Assembly (NCBI GenBank): GCA_013151775.1
Contig: JAADHO010000051.1
Location: 1 to 42,599 of the forward strand
Direction of reading: 5' to 3'
Origin: Deltaproteobacteria bacterium
GTDB lineage: Bacteria > Myxococcota_A > Polyangia > Polyangiales > Houyiibacteriaceae
Length of the DNA: 42,599 nucleotides
The position numbers and the translations under genes were made by a program. Shown piece after piece: positions 1-8,389 of the stretch. Under the pieces are notes generated by a model. That model had not been told where the DNA came from and searched no databases. It was given only the letters and a program-made list of their open reading frames with translations. Position 1 is the first letter of the stretch. Every line of letters starts with the position of its first letter.

Positions 1-79
1 CGGCGATGGCAGCGGTCCCGGAGGCCGCGGCGGCGCCCGAGGCGCCAATGGCGTGGCGGTGGACGTCTACACCCTCTGA
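1..79 (+). CDS. C-terminal end of a glycine-rich protein (partial)
   Basis: The first 79 bases read without a stop in the frame that ends at TGA 77-79. They encode a Gly/Arg/Ala-rich tail (G-D-G-S-G-P-G-G-R-G-G-A-R-G-A-N-G) finishing in V-D-V-Y-T-L. The start lies outside the window, so no family can be assigned. Gly-rich beta-helix or collagen-like tails of this kind are common in myxobacterial cell-surface proteins, but that is only a resemblance. The gene is convergent with the kinase at 84, with four bases between the stop codons. The stretch is too short to exclude chance. Confidence 0.4.
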   Translation, partial: GDGSGPGGRGGARGANGVAVDVYTL

Positions 80-83
80 GGCG

Positions 84-1361
84 CTAGTCGTCCCGGAAGA
101 CCTGATCCACGGCGCCGGGCTCGAGCTGCATGTAGACGCCGGAGTCTTCCTCCGGGCTCCCCTGGGGTCTGCCGCGTGGGCCGCGCAGCGCCGCAGGAAC
201 AGGCGGCGGCTGGACCTTGGAGCTCCCGAGCACGGCCGAGGGCTGCTCAGGCTCCGACTCCACGTCCGCGGATCCATCTAGGTGTGCCGCGAAGAGGTCC
301 AGCTCGTCGAGCAGCTCGCGCCGCTCGCGATCCGAGAGAGAGGCGGAGGCGTCCGCCGTGAAGATCTCGTCGTCGTCCTCCAGCATCAGCTCGGGCACCT
401 CCCCGGTGCCGTGCTCCTCGTCCTCGGGCAGGTAGCGCGGCGCGTCAGCGACCGGGAAGATCAGCTCCACATAGGCTCGTAGCGGCGCCTCACCCAGCTC
501 GAGACCAGCTTCTCTCGCGAAGGCCAGCAGGTCGTCGCGAAGCTCCCGCGCCGTGCTCTGCCGCTCGTCTGGCTCTCTGGCCAGCGCCCTCATCACGATC
601 GCCTCTAGCACCTCGGGATACTCGGGCAGCACGCTCCTCGGAGTCGGAAACGGCCCGCGGGTGATCGCCTCGAAGAACGCCAGGTCCTCCGTCGGGAAGA
701 GGGATCGTCCCACGGTGATCTCCCAGATCAGCTGCCCCAGGAGGAAGACGTCCGCTCGCCGGTCGACCTGATGACGCCGCGCAAACTGCTCCGGCGACAT
801 GTAGCCGGTGGTGCCACGCACGCCCGAGAGCGGCCCGCCACGACGGTCGCGCGCCGTGGTGGCGATGCCAAAGTCGAGCAAGCCGACGCGCCCGCAGGGA
901 CGCAGCACGATGTTGCTGGGCGTGAGATCCTGATGCACGAGATCCACCGCGCGACCGTGGGCGTCGCGCCGATCGTGCGCGTGGTCGAGCGCGTCGGCGA
1001 GGGCGAGGGCGACCGAGAGCCCGACGTGCAGCGGAATTGGGCGACCTCTGCCGAGCTGAATCTCCGAGACGCTCTTGAGCGTCGGTCCGTTCAGATGCTG
1101 CATCACGAGGTATGGAGAGTCTCCATCCATGCCGAAGTCGAGGGCGTGGGGGATGGCAGGGTGGTCGAGCAGCGCTAGGATGCGCCCCTCGCTCTCGAAC
1201 GCCGCGCAGGCCTCGGGCTGCTCCGCGAGGTGGGCGTGGAGGCGCTTGATCACCACGGTGCGGATGAAGGACGCGCCCGCGCGCTGCAGCGCCACGAACA
1301 CGTCCGCCATGCCGCCCGTGGCGATCTTCTCGAGCAACTCGTAGCGATCCAGTGAGGCCAC
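84..1361 (-). CDS. Serine/threonine protein kinase (non-RD, HQD)
   Basis: A 425-residue eukaryote-like (Hanks-type) protein kinase, inferred to phosphorylate Ser/Thr on cytoplasmic partners. The kinase domain fills residues 6-270. It has a glycine loop A-T-G-G-M-A-D-V, the ATP-anchoring Lys39 in V-V-I-K-R, a catalytic loop H143-Q-D145-L-T-P-S-N150, and D-F-G at 163-165. The loop carries Gln where most members have Arg (HRD), so activation-loop phosphorylation may not be needed. The C-terminal 150 residues are acidic and Pro-rich with no recognised domain, and no membrane segment is visible. The start is GTG at 1361: conservation begins just after it, and a TATCCT -10 element lies six bases upstream. 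An in-frame extension upstream exists but is not kinase-like. Confidence 0.93.
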   Translation of the reverse strand: MASLDRYELLEKIATGGMADVFVALQRAGASFIRTVVIKRLHAHLAEQPEACAAFESEGRILALLDHPAIPHALDFGMDGDSPYLVMQHLNGPTLKSVSEIQLGRGRPIPLHVGLSVALALADALDHAHDRRDAHGRAVDLVHQDLTPSNIVLRPCGRVGLLDFGIATTARDRRGGPLSGVRGTTGYMSPEQFARRHQVDRRADVFLLGQLIWEITVGRSLFPTEDLAFFEAITRGPFPTPRSVLPEYPEVLEAIVMRALAREPDERQSTARELRDDLLAFAREAGLELGEAPLRAYVELIFPVADAPRYLPEDEEHGTGEVPELMLEDDDEIFTADASASLSDRERRELLDELDLFAAHLDGSADVESEPEQPSAVLGSSKVQPPPVPAALRGPRGRPQGSPEEDSGVYMQLEPGAVDQVFRDD

Positions 1362-1367
1362 GGCCGG

Positions 1368-1373
1368 AGGATA
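1368..1373 (-). promoter_or_regulatory. Candidate -10 element of the HQD kinase
   Basis: On the minus strand the sequence TTGCTATCCT contains the -10-like hexamer TATCCT, followed by exactly six bases and then the GTG start. A transcript from here would begin at the start codon itself. No clear -35 box and no Shine-Dalgarno sequence are seen. Confidence 0.4.
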
Positions 1374-1455
1374 GCAACGACACGCTCCCGAGCGAAGTCG
1401 CCCGAAGCGAAGAGCGCGAATGATCTTGCCCGACGCGCTGAGCGAGCCTCGACGC

Positions 1456-2304
1456 TCACAGGTCTGGACGCGTGGACCAGCCGAGGGCCCAGCCCATGCT
1501 GTAGCGGGCGTTGATCTCCGAGCGCAGATTCCAGCGGGGCGTGTCCAAGGATCGCAGACGGTAGAGGTAGGCGTCGACCCCGAAGGGGCCGAAGTAGCCA
1601 CGCTCTCGCAGCGCGTGGCCGACCTCTCGCGCGGCTCCGCGGAGACTCGCCGCGACGTCGTCCGCCAAGTCTCCCGGCTCGAGGCGTCGCGACTCGCGCC
1701 ACACGCCGGCCACGCAGAATTGCTCCACGGGATCGCCCACGCGCACACGCTCGCCTTCGATGTAGCCGGGCGAGCCGACCTCGCGCAGCAGCTCGACGCA
1801 CGGCTCGACCTCCACACCACCGAGCCTCAGAGACGCGGCGAGCCAGCGTTCGTCGGACTCGGTCAGAGGCGCACGCACGGCCCGCTGGCCCCGACCGGCG
1901 AAGCCGAAGGCGCGCTTCAGGAGCCACTCCCCGGGCCCGAGGCGAAGCTCGCTTCGACACGTCAGCCCGTGGGCGCGCGGCAGGGTGCGGCCGAGGGCGG
2001 CGCAGAAGGCGCGATCGTTGGTGGCGCGCAGGACGTCGAGGCTGGGCGCCGGCCGCGTGCAGACGTCCGCGGCGGCGAAGCGAGCGAGCACGCGTGGTGT
2101 GGGGCAGAAGGCGCGACCCTCGAGCTCGCTCGCGTCGTGAAGCTCGGATCGGCCGTCCCACACGCGGTCGCCCCGAGGCACGAGCAAGCTGGCGGCGCGC
2201 GGCGCGAAGCGTTCGGCGGTGCGCAGGGTCGATGCGCTCAGGGTCTTTCGGGGCGACTCGAGCTCCAGATCCGCCGTGAGGTTCATGTGCCAGACGCGCT
2301 GCAT
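1456..2304 (-). CDS. ATP-grasp-like protein of unknown substrate
   Basis: A 282-residue protein. Its central and C-terminal parts resemble an ATP-grasp fold: W-L-L-K-R-A-F-G-F-A-G-R-G-Q-R (around residues 130-145) looks like the nucleotide-binding lysine and glycine loop. Near the C-terminus, G-Y-F-G-P-F-G-V-D-A-Y followed by L-R-S-E-I-N-A-R-Y-S-M-G-W looks like the metal-binding E-x-N region. ATP-grasp enzymes ligate a carboxylate to an amine or thiol; the substrate here is unknown. It starts six bases after the DUF455 gene stops, so the two are probably co-transcribed. The first Met (2304) is used; Met7 (M-N-L-T-A-D) is an alternative. The family call rests on motifs only. Confidence 0.72.
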   Translation of the reverse strand: MQRVWHMNLTADLELESPRKTLSASTLRTAERFAPRAASLLVPRGDRVWDGRSELHDASELEGRAFCPTPRVLARFAAADVCTRPAPSLDVLRATNDRAFCAALGRTLPRAHGLTCRSELRLGPGEWLLKRAFGFAGRGQRAVRAPLTESDERWLAASLRLGGVEVEPCVELLREVGSPGYIEGERVRVGDPVEQFCVAGVWRESRRLEPGDLADDVAASLRGAAREVGHALRERGYFGPFGVDAYLYRLRSLDTPRWNLRSEINARYSMGWALGWSTRPDL

Positions 2305-2310
2305 GCGGCC

Positions 2311-3114
2311 TCAGATCGTGGCCGGCTTGGGGCCCTCGGCTGTCGGCTGCCAGTCGGAGAGCGCCGAGAGGAAACGCTCGTCGAGGCCAGCCTCGCGTCG
2401 ACTCTCGAGGTTCAGCGGGCGGCCGCGCATCAGCATGGGTGAGAGCGGCGGGACCAACGCGCTCTTCCAGCTCTCGAAGTCGAAGCTGCCGTGGAACGTG
2501 CGGAACCAGCGCAGGGCGAAGCGCACGTGGGCGATCTCCTCGCGGCCGATGCGCTCCTGTGCGCGGGCTCCCGCCTCGTCGCCGACCTCGCGGAAAGCGT
2601 CGGCGAAGCGAAGGCTGTGGTCGAGGTTGCCGCCCTCGAGGCCCACGCCCATGCTGGCCACGAAGGAGAGAGGGGAGGCGCAGCTGGGCAAGCGCTCCCA
2701 GAACCAATCGCGCACGGGGAACTCGCCGAAGTGATGTCCCAAGGCCTCGACCTGCTCGAGGTAGAGCGCCGCGTGGCGAAGCTCGTCGTGCAGGATGCGC
2801 AGCAGACCGCGCCGGAAGTCCATGGGCGCGTCGGCGTAGGCGAGCAGCGCCCAGCCCATCAACTCCGCGGCTTGGAGCTCATGGTGCAGGAACGTGTGGA
2901 GTAGACGGGCGCGCGCCGACGGGCTGCGCAGGGAGCGTGGTCGGCGTGGAGCGCGCGGCACGACCCGCAGCTCCGGGGGACGTCCGGGAGCCTGAAGGCG
3001 CAAGACGCTCGGCGTCTCGGACCAGCGCGTCGGCGCAGGCTGCGGCGTGAGCTTCTGCTTCAGGGTCGTGGCGCAGATGAAGCGCTCGACCCAACGCTCG
3101 ACGGTGTCGGACAT
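2311..3114 (-). CDS. DUF455 family ferritin-like protein
   Basis: A 267-residue protein with the DUF455 (COG2833) ferritin-like four-helix signature. Candidate di-metal ligands are in H-H-E-L-Q-A-A-E-L, in H-D-E-L-R-H-A-A-L-Y and in R-E-E-I-A-H-V-R-F. Family members are cytosolic, and their reaction has not been established to my knowledge; a di-iron oxidase or hydroxylase role is possible. It is the first gene of a two-gene unit with the ATP-grasp-like protein. That pairing suggests an iron-dependent oxidation followed by an ATP-driven ligation on one small molecule, which is an inference. The upstream sequence GCTAGACC lies seven bases before the ATG, with no Shine-Dalgarno sequence. Confidence 0.85.
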   Translation of the reverse strand: MSDTVERWVERFICATTLKQKLTPQPAPTRWSETPSVLRLQAPGRPPELRVVPRAPRRPRSLRSPSARARLLHTFLHHELQAAELMGWALLAYADAPMDFRRGLLRILHDELRHAALYLEQVEALGHHFGEFPVRDWFWERLPSCASPLSFVASMGVGLEGGNLDHSLRFADAFREVGDEAGARAQERIGREEIAHVRFALRWFRTFHGSFDFESWKSALVPPLSPMLMRGRPLNLESRREAGLDERFLSALSDWQPTAEGPKPATI

Positions 3115-3124
3115 GCGGCGAGGT

Positions 3125-4324
3125 CTAGCACGCCGGCAAGGTCAACCTGCGCCGAGCGCTCTCGAGCAGGCGCGCGAGCTGGTAAGCGGCGCGGCGTGGC
3201 TCGGTCTCGAGCAGCTGTCGTAGGCCATCGAGTTGCGTCAGCAGGTCGGCCAACTCGAGGCGAATGCCATGGGCGTCGACGTCACGAGGAGAGCCCGCGG
3301 CGGGCAAGGACTGACGCCGAGGATCGACATAGTCGGGCGATCCGTGCGTGCGCCGCGCCTTCTCTCTGCGCGTCAGCACCCGCGCCGAATGCAGCGCCCT
3401 CAGAGGTGAACCCTGCGTTACCAGCGGCGGAAAGGGTGAGTCGCTGTTGACGTCCACCAGCGTGTGAAAATGCTCCGCCCATACGTGGTCTTCGCCATAA
3501 CCCGTGTCCGTGAACCCGACGCTCACGGCACCGTCCGCGAACATCTCCGGGAAACGCTTGCGCAGCCGCTCGACCTTGGCCGGACCAGAGTTGATGTGCT
3601 CCGGCGTGGAGCCGGTGAAGTCGTCCATGCCGAGCATCTCCGACGCCTCCGCCACCACCTCCACGGGTGACGCGCTCGCGAGGATGATTCTCACCCCTGG
3701 ACAGCGCTGCCGAATGAGGTCGATGTCCGCGCGCTCGATCACCTGATCTGGCGTGTGGCGAGTCAGCAGACGGCGGGCCAACACCCGCAGCTCTTCGCTG
3801 GTCGCCTCCTGCATATGCGTGATCAGCGTCCGTTGGGGTACGCGCTGCACCACGCTCACGGGCTCGGTACCGAAGCGGCGATAGGAGAGACGTCGCAAGG
3901 GCTCGCGTCGCGAGGCGATCTTGCCCCAAACCAGATAGTGAAGCCCGGGACGAGCCCAGCGGCGAGCGCCCCGAAAGAGATAGCGGACGAGGGCGCGAGG
4001 CTGGGCGAAGTCGAGCAGGAAGCGTCCCGTCCCACGTCGCTCTTCCATCCGCGCGAGGGTCGCGGCGCCGTAGGTCTGGTAGGCGCAGAGCTCCCAGCCG
4101 AGCAGCTCGCCGATGTTGCGTCCGAGGTGGATCGTGCGGTCGAGATCGAAGACCACGAAGCGCGTGTCTCCGGGCAGGACGCGCTCGAGCAGCTCCGAGA
4201 ACATCAGGGGCGCGCCGTGGTCCACGAAGCGCTCCACGGGACGGCGGAGGCAAGGGACTTCGGTCTGCAGGGACGAGAACATGGCCCACATGAGATAGCG
4301 CGACCCGAGGAGCGCCACCGTCAC
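3125..4324 (-). CDS. HAD superfamily phosphatase (SerB-like)
   Basis: A 399-residue haloacid dehalogenase-type hydrolase. Motif I is V-F-D60-L-D62-R-T, giving the nucleophile and acid Asp residues. Motif II is probably I-I-L-A-S-A-S-P. The late acidic motif is V-G-F-T-D-T-G-Y-G-E-D. The separation of motif I from the later motifs by about 150 residues with a helical insert fits the phosphoserine phosphatase-like (HAD-IB) subgroup, whose members dephosphorylate small molecules or act in phosphotransfer. The C-terminal 90 residues are Arg-rich and helical, without a known domain. Translation probably starts at GTG 4324; a start nearer M-F-S-E-L-L is possible. The gene is divergent from the sensor kinase across 87 bases. 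Confidence 0.85.
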   Translation of the reverse strand: MTVALLGSRYLMWAMFSSLQTEVPCLRRPVERFVDHGAPLMFSELLERVLPGDTRFVVFDLDRTIHLGRNIGELLGWELCAYQTYGAATLARMEERRGTGRFLLDFAQPRALVRYLFRGARRWARPGLHYLVWGKIASRREPLRRLSYRRFGTEPVSVVQRVPQRTLITHMQEATSEELRVLARRLLTRHTPDQVIERADIDLIRQRCPGVRIILASASPVEVVAEASEMLGMDDFTGSTPEHINSGPAKVERLRKRFPEMFADGAVSVGFTDTGYGEDHVWAEHFHTLVDVNSDSPFPPLVTQGSPLRALHSARVLTRREKARRTHGSPDYVDPRRQSLPAAGSPRDVDAHGIRLELADLLTQLDGLRQLLETEPRRAAYQLARLLESARRRLTLPAC

Positions 4325-4411
4325 ACTTCGGTCACGGAGCCCGTCGTGCTCACGATCGAATCCTGCAGTTCCACCAGAAGTCCTCTACGATCCCGTGGAG
4401 CAGGACCGCGG

Positions 4412-6448
4412 ATGTCTGGAGACACTCACAGCCAAGCGCAGAGCTGGACGCACCACCACTACCTGGAGGTGCTCGATCGGCTCCACCGCGTGGTCCGCGC
4501 CGGGACCACGCTCGAGCAGATGCTCTCCGACGTGCAGGACCTGCTGCTCGAGGTCTTCTGCTGTGATCGCGCTTGGCTACTCTATCCTTGCGATCCCGCG
4601 TCGTCGGTCTTCCGAGTTCCAATGGAGCGCACGCGTCCCGAGTGGCCGGGCGCCAAGCAGCTTGGAGTCGACATCTCGCTGGACACGCAGACGCGCGACT
4701 CCTTCGCCGCCGCACTCGCCCACGAGGGCCCCTTGCCTTTCGACTCGATCCCTGACGCACCCGACCTCGGCGGCAGCGTCTTCGCGACCTTTCATGTTCA
4801 AGCACAGATGACCGTCGCCCTGCACCCGGAGGTCGGCGCTGCGTGGCTGCTCGGGATTCACCATTGCGCTGAGAGACACCGCTTCAGTGAGGCGGAGGTC
4901 ACGCTCTTCGGCGCCATCGGTCGGCGCATATCAGACGCGCTCAGCACCCTGCTCACGTTGCAGAATCTTCGTGAGAGCGAGGACCGATCCCGGGCCTTGG
5001 TGGAGTGCGCACCCGAGGCTATCCTGCTGCTCGACACCAAGAGTGGCCGTTTCGTCGAAGCCAACAAGAGCGCCTCAGAGCTCTTTGGGCTCAGCAGAGA
5101 CGAGCTGCTCGCGACGGGCTTCGACGGCATCGACTCGAACGCTGAAGATCTGCGATCTGGGATCTCCGCGGCGCTCGACGGAAAGCAGACCGATGTGGAG
5201 TGGTCTTTTCGAGACCCCGAGCGAGGCACGGTGCCGTGTGAAGTGCGTCTGAGCGCCTTCCCGACAAAAGACCGCGCGCTCATCCGCTGCGCAGTCACAG
5301 ATATCACTGTTCGCAAGCGCGAAGAAATGCTGCGTCGTCAGTCGCAGAAGCTAGAGGTTGTAGGCTTGCTCGCCGGCGGCGTCGCCCACGACTTCAACAA
5401 CCTGCTGACCGTCATCAGTGGCCACGCCGAGATCCTGAGCCTCGATGAGCGCATCGACGCCGAAGATGTGCAGGCGATCATCAGCGCCGCGCAGCAAGCG
5501 GCTGCGCTCACGCGCCACCTGCTGAGCTTCAGCCGTGGAGCGGTCAGTCAACCGCGAATCGTAGACCTCAACACGGTGTTGTCCTCGTCGATGTCGCTCT
5601 TGCAGCGGCTCATCGGTGAGCGTCATCAGCTGAAATTCGAGCCTGGACCGGGGCTGTGCGGCACGCTCATCGACCCGTCTCAATTCCAACAAATCGTGAT
5701 GAATCTCGTGCTCAACGCGCGAGACGCCATGCCGAGCGGCGGCGCGATAGTCCTGAGGACCGCGGCCCTCGAATCTCCTTCGAACCTGCGCGGACCTTGT
5801 GTCGGCGTCTCGGTGGAAGATCAGGGCGTCGGCATGAGCGCTGACGTTCGGGCGCGCATCTTCGAGCCGTTCTTCACCACCAAGGCCCTCGGCAAGGGGA
5901 CGGGTCTCGGCTTGTCCACCGTGCTGGACATCGTTCGCTCGAGGGACGGCGCCCTCGAGGTGGAGAGCGAGCCCGACCGCGGCACCCGCGTGGACGTCTA
6001 CTTGCCCGGATGCCAGGGCAGCCTGACCCACGAATCCACCGCCCGAGGCGATCCCGCCAAGACCTTCCGAGGCCGAGGCGAGCGGCTGCTGCTCGTGGAG
6101 GACGACCAGCGGATCCGCGTGCTCTGTGTCACCGTCCTAGAGCGCGCGGGCTACCGCGTGGAGGCCTCGCCTCGCGCGGAGGAGGCGCTCGCGCTCTTCG
6201 AGTCGCGGCCCGACGACTTCCTCCTGCTGATCAGCGACGTGGTGATGCCCGGCATGAGCGGCATCGAATTGGCGAAGCGAGTGATCGCCCTGCGACCTGC
6301 GATAAAGGTCTTGTGCATCTCGGGCTACGCCCCGGAGGCGGTCCTGAAGCGAGCCGTGAAAGACGGAGACGTGGAATTCCTGCCCAAGCCCTTCAGCCCC
6401 GGGGACATGCTGCGGAGAGTGCACGAGATGCTCGCAGATCGCGCCTAG
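4412..6448 (+). CDS. Hybrid sensor histidine kinase / response regulator (GAF-PAS-HisKA-HATPase-REC)
   Basis: A 678-residue soluble hybrid kinase with no membrane segment. A GAF domain covers about residues 25-185 and a PAS domain about 195-305 ([14 protein letters not shown]). HisKA carries phospho-acceptor His326 in [11 protein letters not shown]. HATPase_c has the N-box [10 protein letters not shown] near 430 and E-P-F-F-T-T-K followed by G-T-G-L-G-L-S. The C-terminal receiver domain has acceptor Asp609 in L-I-S-D-V-V-M-P-G and the conserved Lys in F-L-P-K-P-F. The H-D-F-N-N form is typical of the PAS/NtrB-like class. With no output domain, it probably signals to a separate regulator. ATG 4412 was chosen because the upstream in-frame extension is antisense to the HAD gene. 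Confidence 0.95.
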   Translation: MSGDTHSQAQSWTHHHYLEVLDRLHRVVRAGTTLEQMLSDVQDLLLEVFCCDRAWLLYPCDPASSVFRVPMERTRPEWPGAKQLGVDISLDTQTRDSFAAALAHEGPLPFDSIPDAPDLGGSVFATFHVQAQMTVALHPEVGAAWLLGIHHCAERHRFSEAEVTLFGAIGRRISDALSTLLTLQNLRESEDRSRALVECAPEAILLLDTKSGRFVEANKSASELFGLSRDELLATGFDGIDSNAEDLRSGISAALDGKQTDVEWSFRDPERGTVPCEVRLSAFPTKDRALIRCAVTDITVRKREEMLRRQSQKLEVVGLLAGGVAHDFNNLLTVISGHAEILSLDERIDAEDVQAIISAAQQAAALTRHLLSFSRGAVSQPRIVDLNTVLSSSMSLLQRLIGERHQLKFEPGPGLCGTLIDPSQFQQIVMNLVLNARDAMPSGGAIVLRTAALESPSNLRGPCVGVSVEDQGVGMSADVRARIFEPFFTTKALGKGTGLGLSTVLDIVRSRDGALEVESEPDRGTRVDVYLPGCQGSLTHESTARGDPAKTFRGRGERLLLVEDDQRIRVLCVTVLERAGYRVEASPRAEEALALFESRPDDFLLLISDVVMPGMSGIELAKRVIALRPAIKVLCISGYAPEAVLKRAVKDGDVEFLPKPFSPGDMLRRVHEMLADRA

Positions 6449-6496
6449 CTCGACGGAGACGCCTCGAGGTCAGATGCAGATCGCGGAGACGCCGGG

Positions 6497-8389
6497 TCAG
6501 CGGATCTCGTGCCCCACGGCGCCTCGGCTCAGCCCCTGGCTGGCCAAGTAGGCGTCTGTGAGCGTTCCGTCCGCTTGAAAGTCACTAGAACTCACGCCTT
6601 CGAGGTTGCTCGACAGCGTGGGCACCGCGGGAGGCCCGCCGAAGTCCGTGGGAACGATGCTGCCCACGTCGATGGACTGGTCGCCCACGTTGTTGTCGAG
6701 GGCGATGGTGTCGGCGCAGGACTGCCAGATCCGGGTCATTGCGGAGGTCCCGCCGCGGCTGGTGTTGAAGTAGGAGTAGAACGGACCATCGACTCCCCTG
6801 AAGCCAAACGCGCTGGGCCTGAGGTAGAGCAGACCGTAGCGCGAGGGCGCGTTCCAGTTGCAGCGGGTCACCTCGATGTTCTGGTACTGCTGCTGGTTAG
6901 GCCTGTTGTCAGCCCGCAGGTCGACCACAGCGTAGCCGCCGATGTTGCAACCCTCGAGGCAGGTGAGCCGCCGGATGGTCACGTCGGAGATGTCTCGCTT
7001 GGAGTAGATGGCCTGCGACGCGACATCACTCGTGCCCCAGTTCCGTAGGGTGATGTTGTCGACCAAGGCGTACTTCCAACCGTTCATGTCGATCAGCGCG
7101 CCACCGTTGGGCAGGTCGGCCCCGAGCACATCGCTGGCAGTGATGTTGATGAATGCGATGTGTTTGCGTGGATTTCTTCCAACATTATTGAAGTTGAAGA
7201 CAGATGGATTAAAATTATTCGGTGCCAACCTCGCGTTGACGACGAGTTCGAGGTTTCCGATCAAGGCTCTGTTCCAAGACGAGCCATACTCAGAAGCGAA
7301 GGAACCGTGCCAGTCTGTCGTATAGGTCGTGCGACCATTGATCGCCTTGAACCCCCAGAAGAATCCATCGTTGGATCTCGCACCTTGCCATCCCCACAGG
7401 CTCGTCCGGCCTCGACAGTCGATTACGGGACGCTCGCCGGGGATGCTGATGATCCCCGCCGGGAACCGAGCAGGCGACCAATTCCAGCTAGCAAACTTCT
7501 GATACGGCGACGAGGCGGAGTCGCCCTCGCGTATCACGAGGATCTTCTGGGCCGAGCTCGCGCCATCTCCGGCCGCCAGCCAGCCGGGCTCGTCGATGTT
7601 GTCGAAGGGTCGGGCGAAGGAGCCGTCACCGTTCGTCCCGGCTGAATTGTCGGCGAAGAAGAAGTGGTCGAGATCTGCGGCCTCCCTCTGAAAGGACCAC
7701 CAGACCCTGAGCTGCTTTCCCGCCTGATCGATCGCTCTCACGCTGACCGTGTACTCGGTCGCGGAGGCCAGGTCGGCGATGGTCGCTGCCGGAATGGTGA
7801 CGAGGTAGGCGTTGGTCGAGTCGTAGTTGGCACCTATAGCGATGGAGGAGCGCAGCTCCAGGCTGGTGCCCTCCATGTCGATCTCGAGGTGGTAGGGGAA
7901 GGCGCCACCGCGAAGAGCGATGGGGATCTGGTAGTCCATCTGTGGATGCGCCCAACGCTGACGCGCGTAGTCCTCGGTCTCCGAGTTGGGCCGCGGGAAG
8001 ATCACGAAGGGCTCCGTGTCGGCGGCGGTCTGACCGGCGAAGGCCGCGCTGGGCCACGGGATGGCTTCGTAGTAGTGCCCAGGCTCCAGCTGCCAGGCGT
8101 CGCCCGTCCCCGCGTCAGCGCCCGTGCCGGTGTCCGCGCCCGTCCCCGCGTCCGCGATAGGCCCGCTGTCCGCGATAGGCCCGCTGTCCGCGATAGGCCC
8201 GCTGTCTGCGATAGGCCCGCTGTCCGCGATAGGCCCGCTGTCCGGAATCACGCGGCTGTCCACGCCGGCGTCGTTCGGACCGACCGGCGAGCCACCGCCA
8301 CACGCGCATGCCACCAGGGCCAGCAAGGCCCAAGGCTGCCTGTGATTCTGGGTCCGGCCATTCCGATGAGCGTGCTCGAGACTTAACAT
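6497..8389 (-). CDS. Surface lipoprotein with tandem-repeat linker and right-handed beta-helix
   Basis: A 630-residue predicted lipoprotein. The signal peptide ends in A-L-L-A-L-V-A-C, a lipobox, after a longish polar N-terminus. It is followed by a low-complexity linker of repeated D-S-G-P-I-A units, then G-T-G-A-D units. Residues about 100-240 look like beta-sandwich or fibronectin-like material (E-Y-T-V-S-V-R-A-I-D). The C-terminal half has the short hydrophobic strand and Asn ladder pattern of a parallel beta-helix (for example I-A-F-I-N-I-T-A-S-D-V-L-G-A-D), as in surface polysaccharide-binding or lyase proteins. No catalytic residues were identified. The ATG overlaps the stop of the upstream cyclase gene (TGATG), so expression is probably coupled to it. 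Confidence 0.82.
   Translation of the reverse strand: MLSLEHAHRNGRTQNHRQPWALLALVACACGGGSPVGPNDAGVDSRVIPDSGPIADSGPIADSGPIADSGPIADSGPIADAGTGADTGTGADAGTGDAWQLEPGHYYEAIPWPSAAFAGQTAADTEPFVIFPRPNSETEDYARQRWAHPQMDYQIPIALRGGAFPYHLEIDMEGTSLELRSSIAIGANYDSTNAYLVTIPAATIADLASATEYTVSVRAIDQAGKQLRVWWSFQREAADLDHFFFADNSAGTNGDGSFARPFDNIDEPGWLAAGDGASSAQKILVIREGDSASSPYQKFASWNWSPARFPAGIISIPGERPVIDCRGRTSLWGWQGARSNDGFFWGFKAINGRTTYTTDWHGSFASEYGSSWNRALIGNLELVVNARLAPNNFNPSVFNFNNVGRNPRKHIAFINITASDVLGADLPNGGALIDMNGWKYALVDNITLRNWGTSDVASQAIYSKRDISDVTIRRLTCLEGCNIGGYAVVDLRADNRPNQQQYQNIEVTRCNWNAPSRYGLLYLRPSAFGFRGVDGPFYSYFNTSRGGTSAMTRIWQSCADTIALDNNVGDQSIDVGSIVPTDFGGPPAVPTLSSNLEGVSSSDFQADGTLTDAYLASQGLSRGAVGHEIR
8154..8243 (-). 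repeat. Five tandem 18-bp repeats inside the lipoprotein linker
   Basis: Plus-strand unit GCGATAGGCCCGCTGTCC occurs five times head to tail at 8154, 8172, 8190, 8208 and 8226; the third copy has a final T. A sixth, degenerate copy follows at 8244-8261. Each unit adds six residues (D-S-G-P-I-A) without changing the frame. A second, looser repeat coding for G-T-G-A-D lies at about 8105-8153. The near-identity at DNA level points to recent copy-number change by slippage or recombination. Confidence 0.95.

Noticed and set aside
1362-1820. N-terminal extension of the first kinase
   Set aside because: It is open only because of base composition and overlaps the ATP-grasp-like gene; the kinase fold starts at GTG 1361, which has its own -10 element.
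3755-4411. Long N-terminal extension of the histidine kinase
   Set aside because: The extension is antisense to the HAD phosphatase gene and has no domain; GAF sequence begins only after ATG 4412.
8101-8261. CRISPR array
   Set aside because: The 18-bp units are directly adjacent without spacers and keep a reading frame; they are coding repeats.
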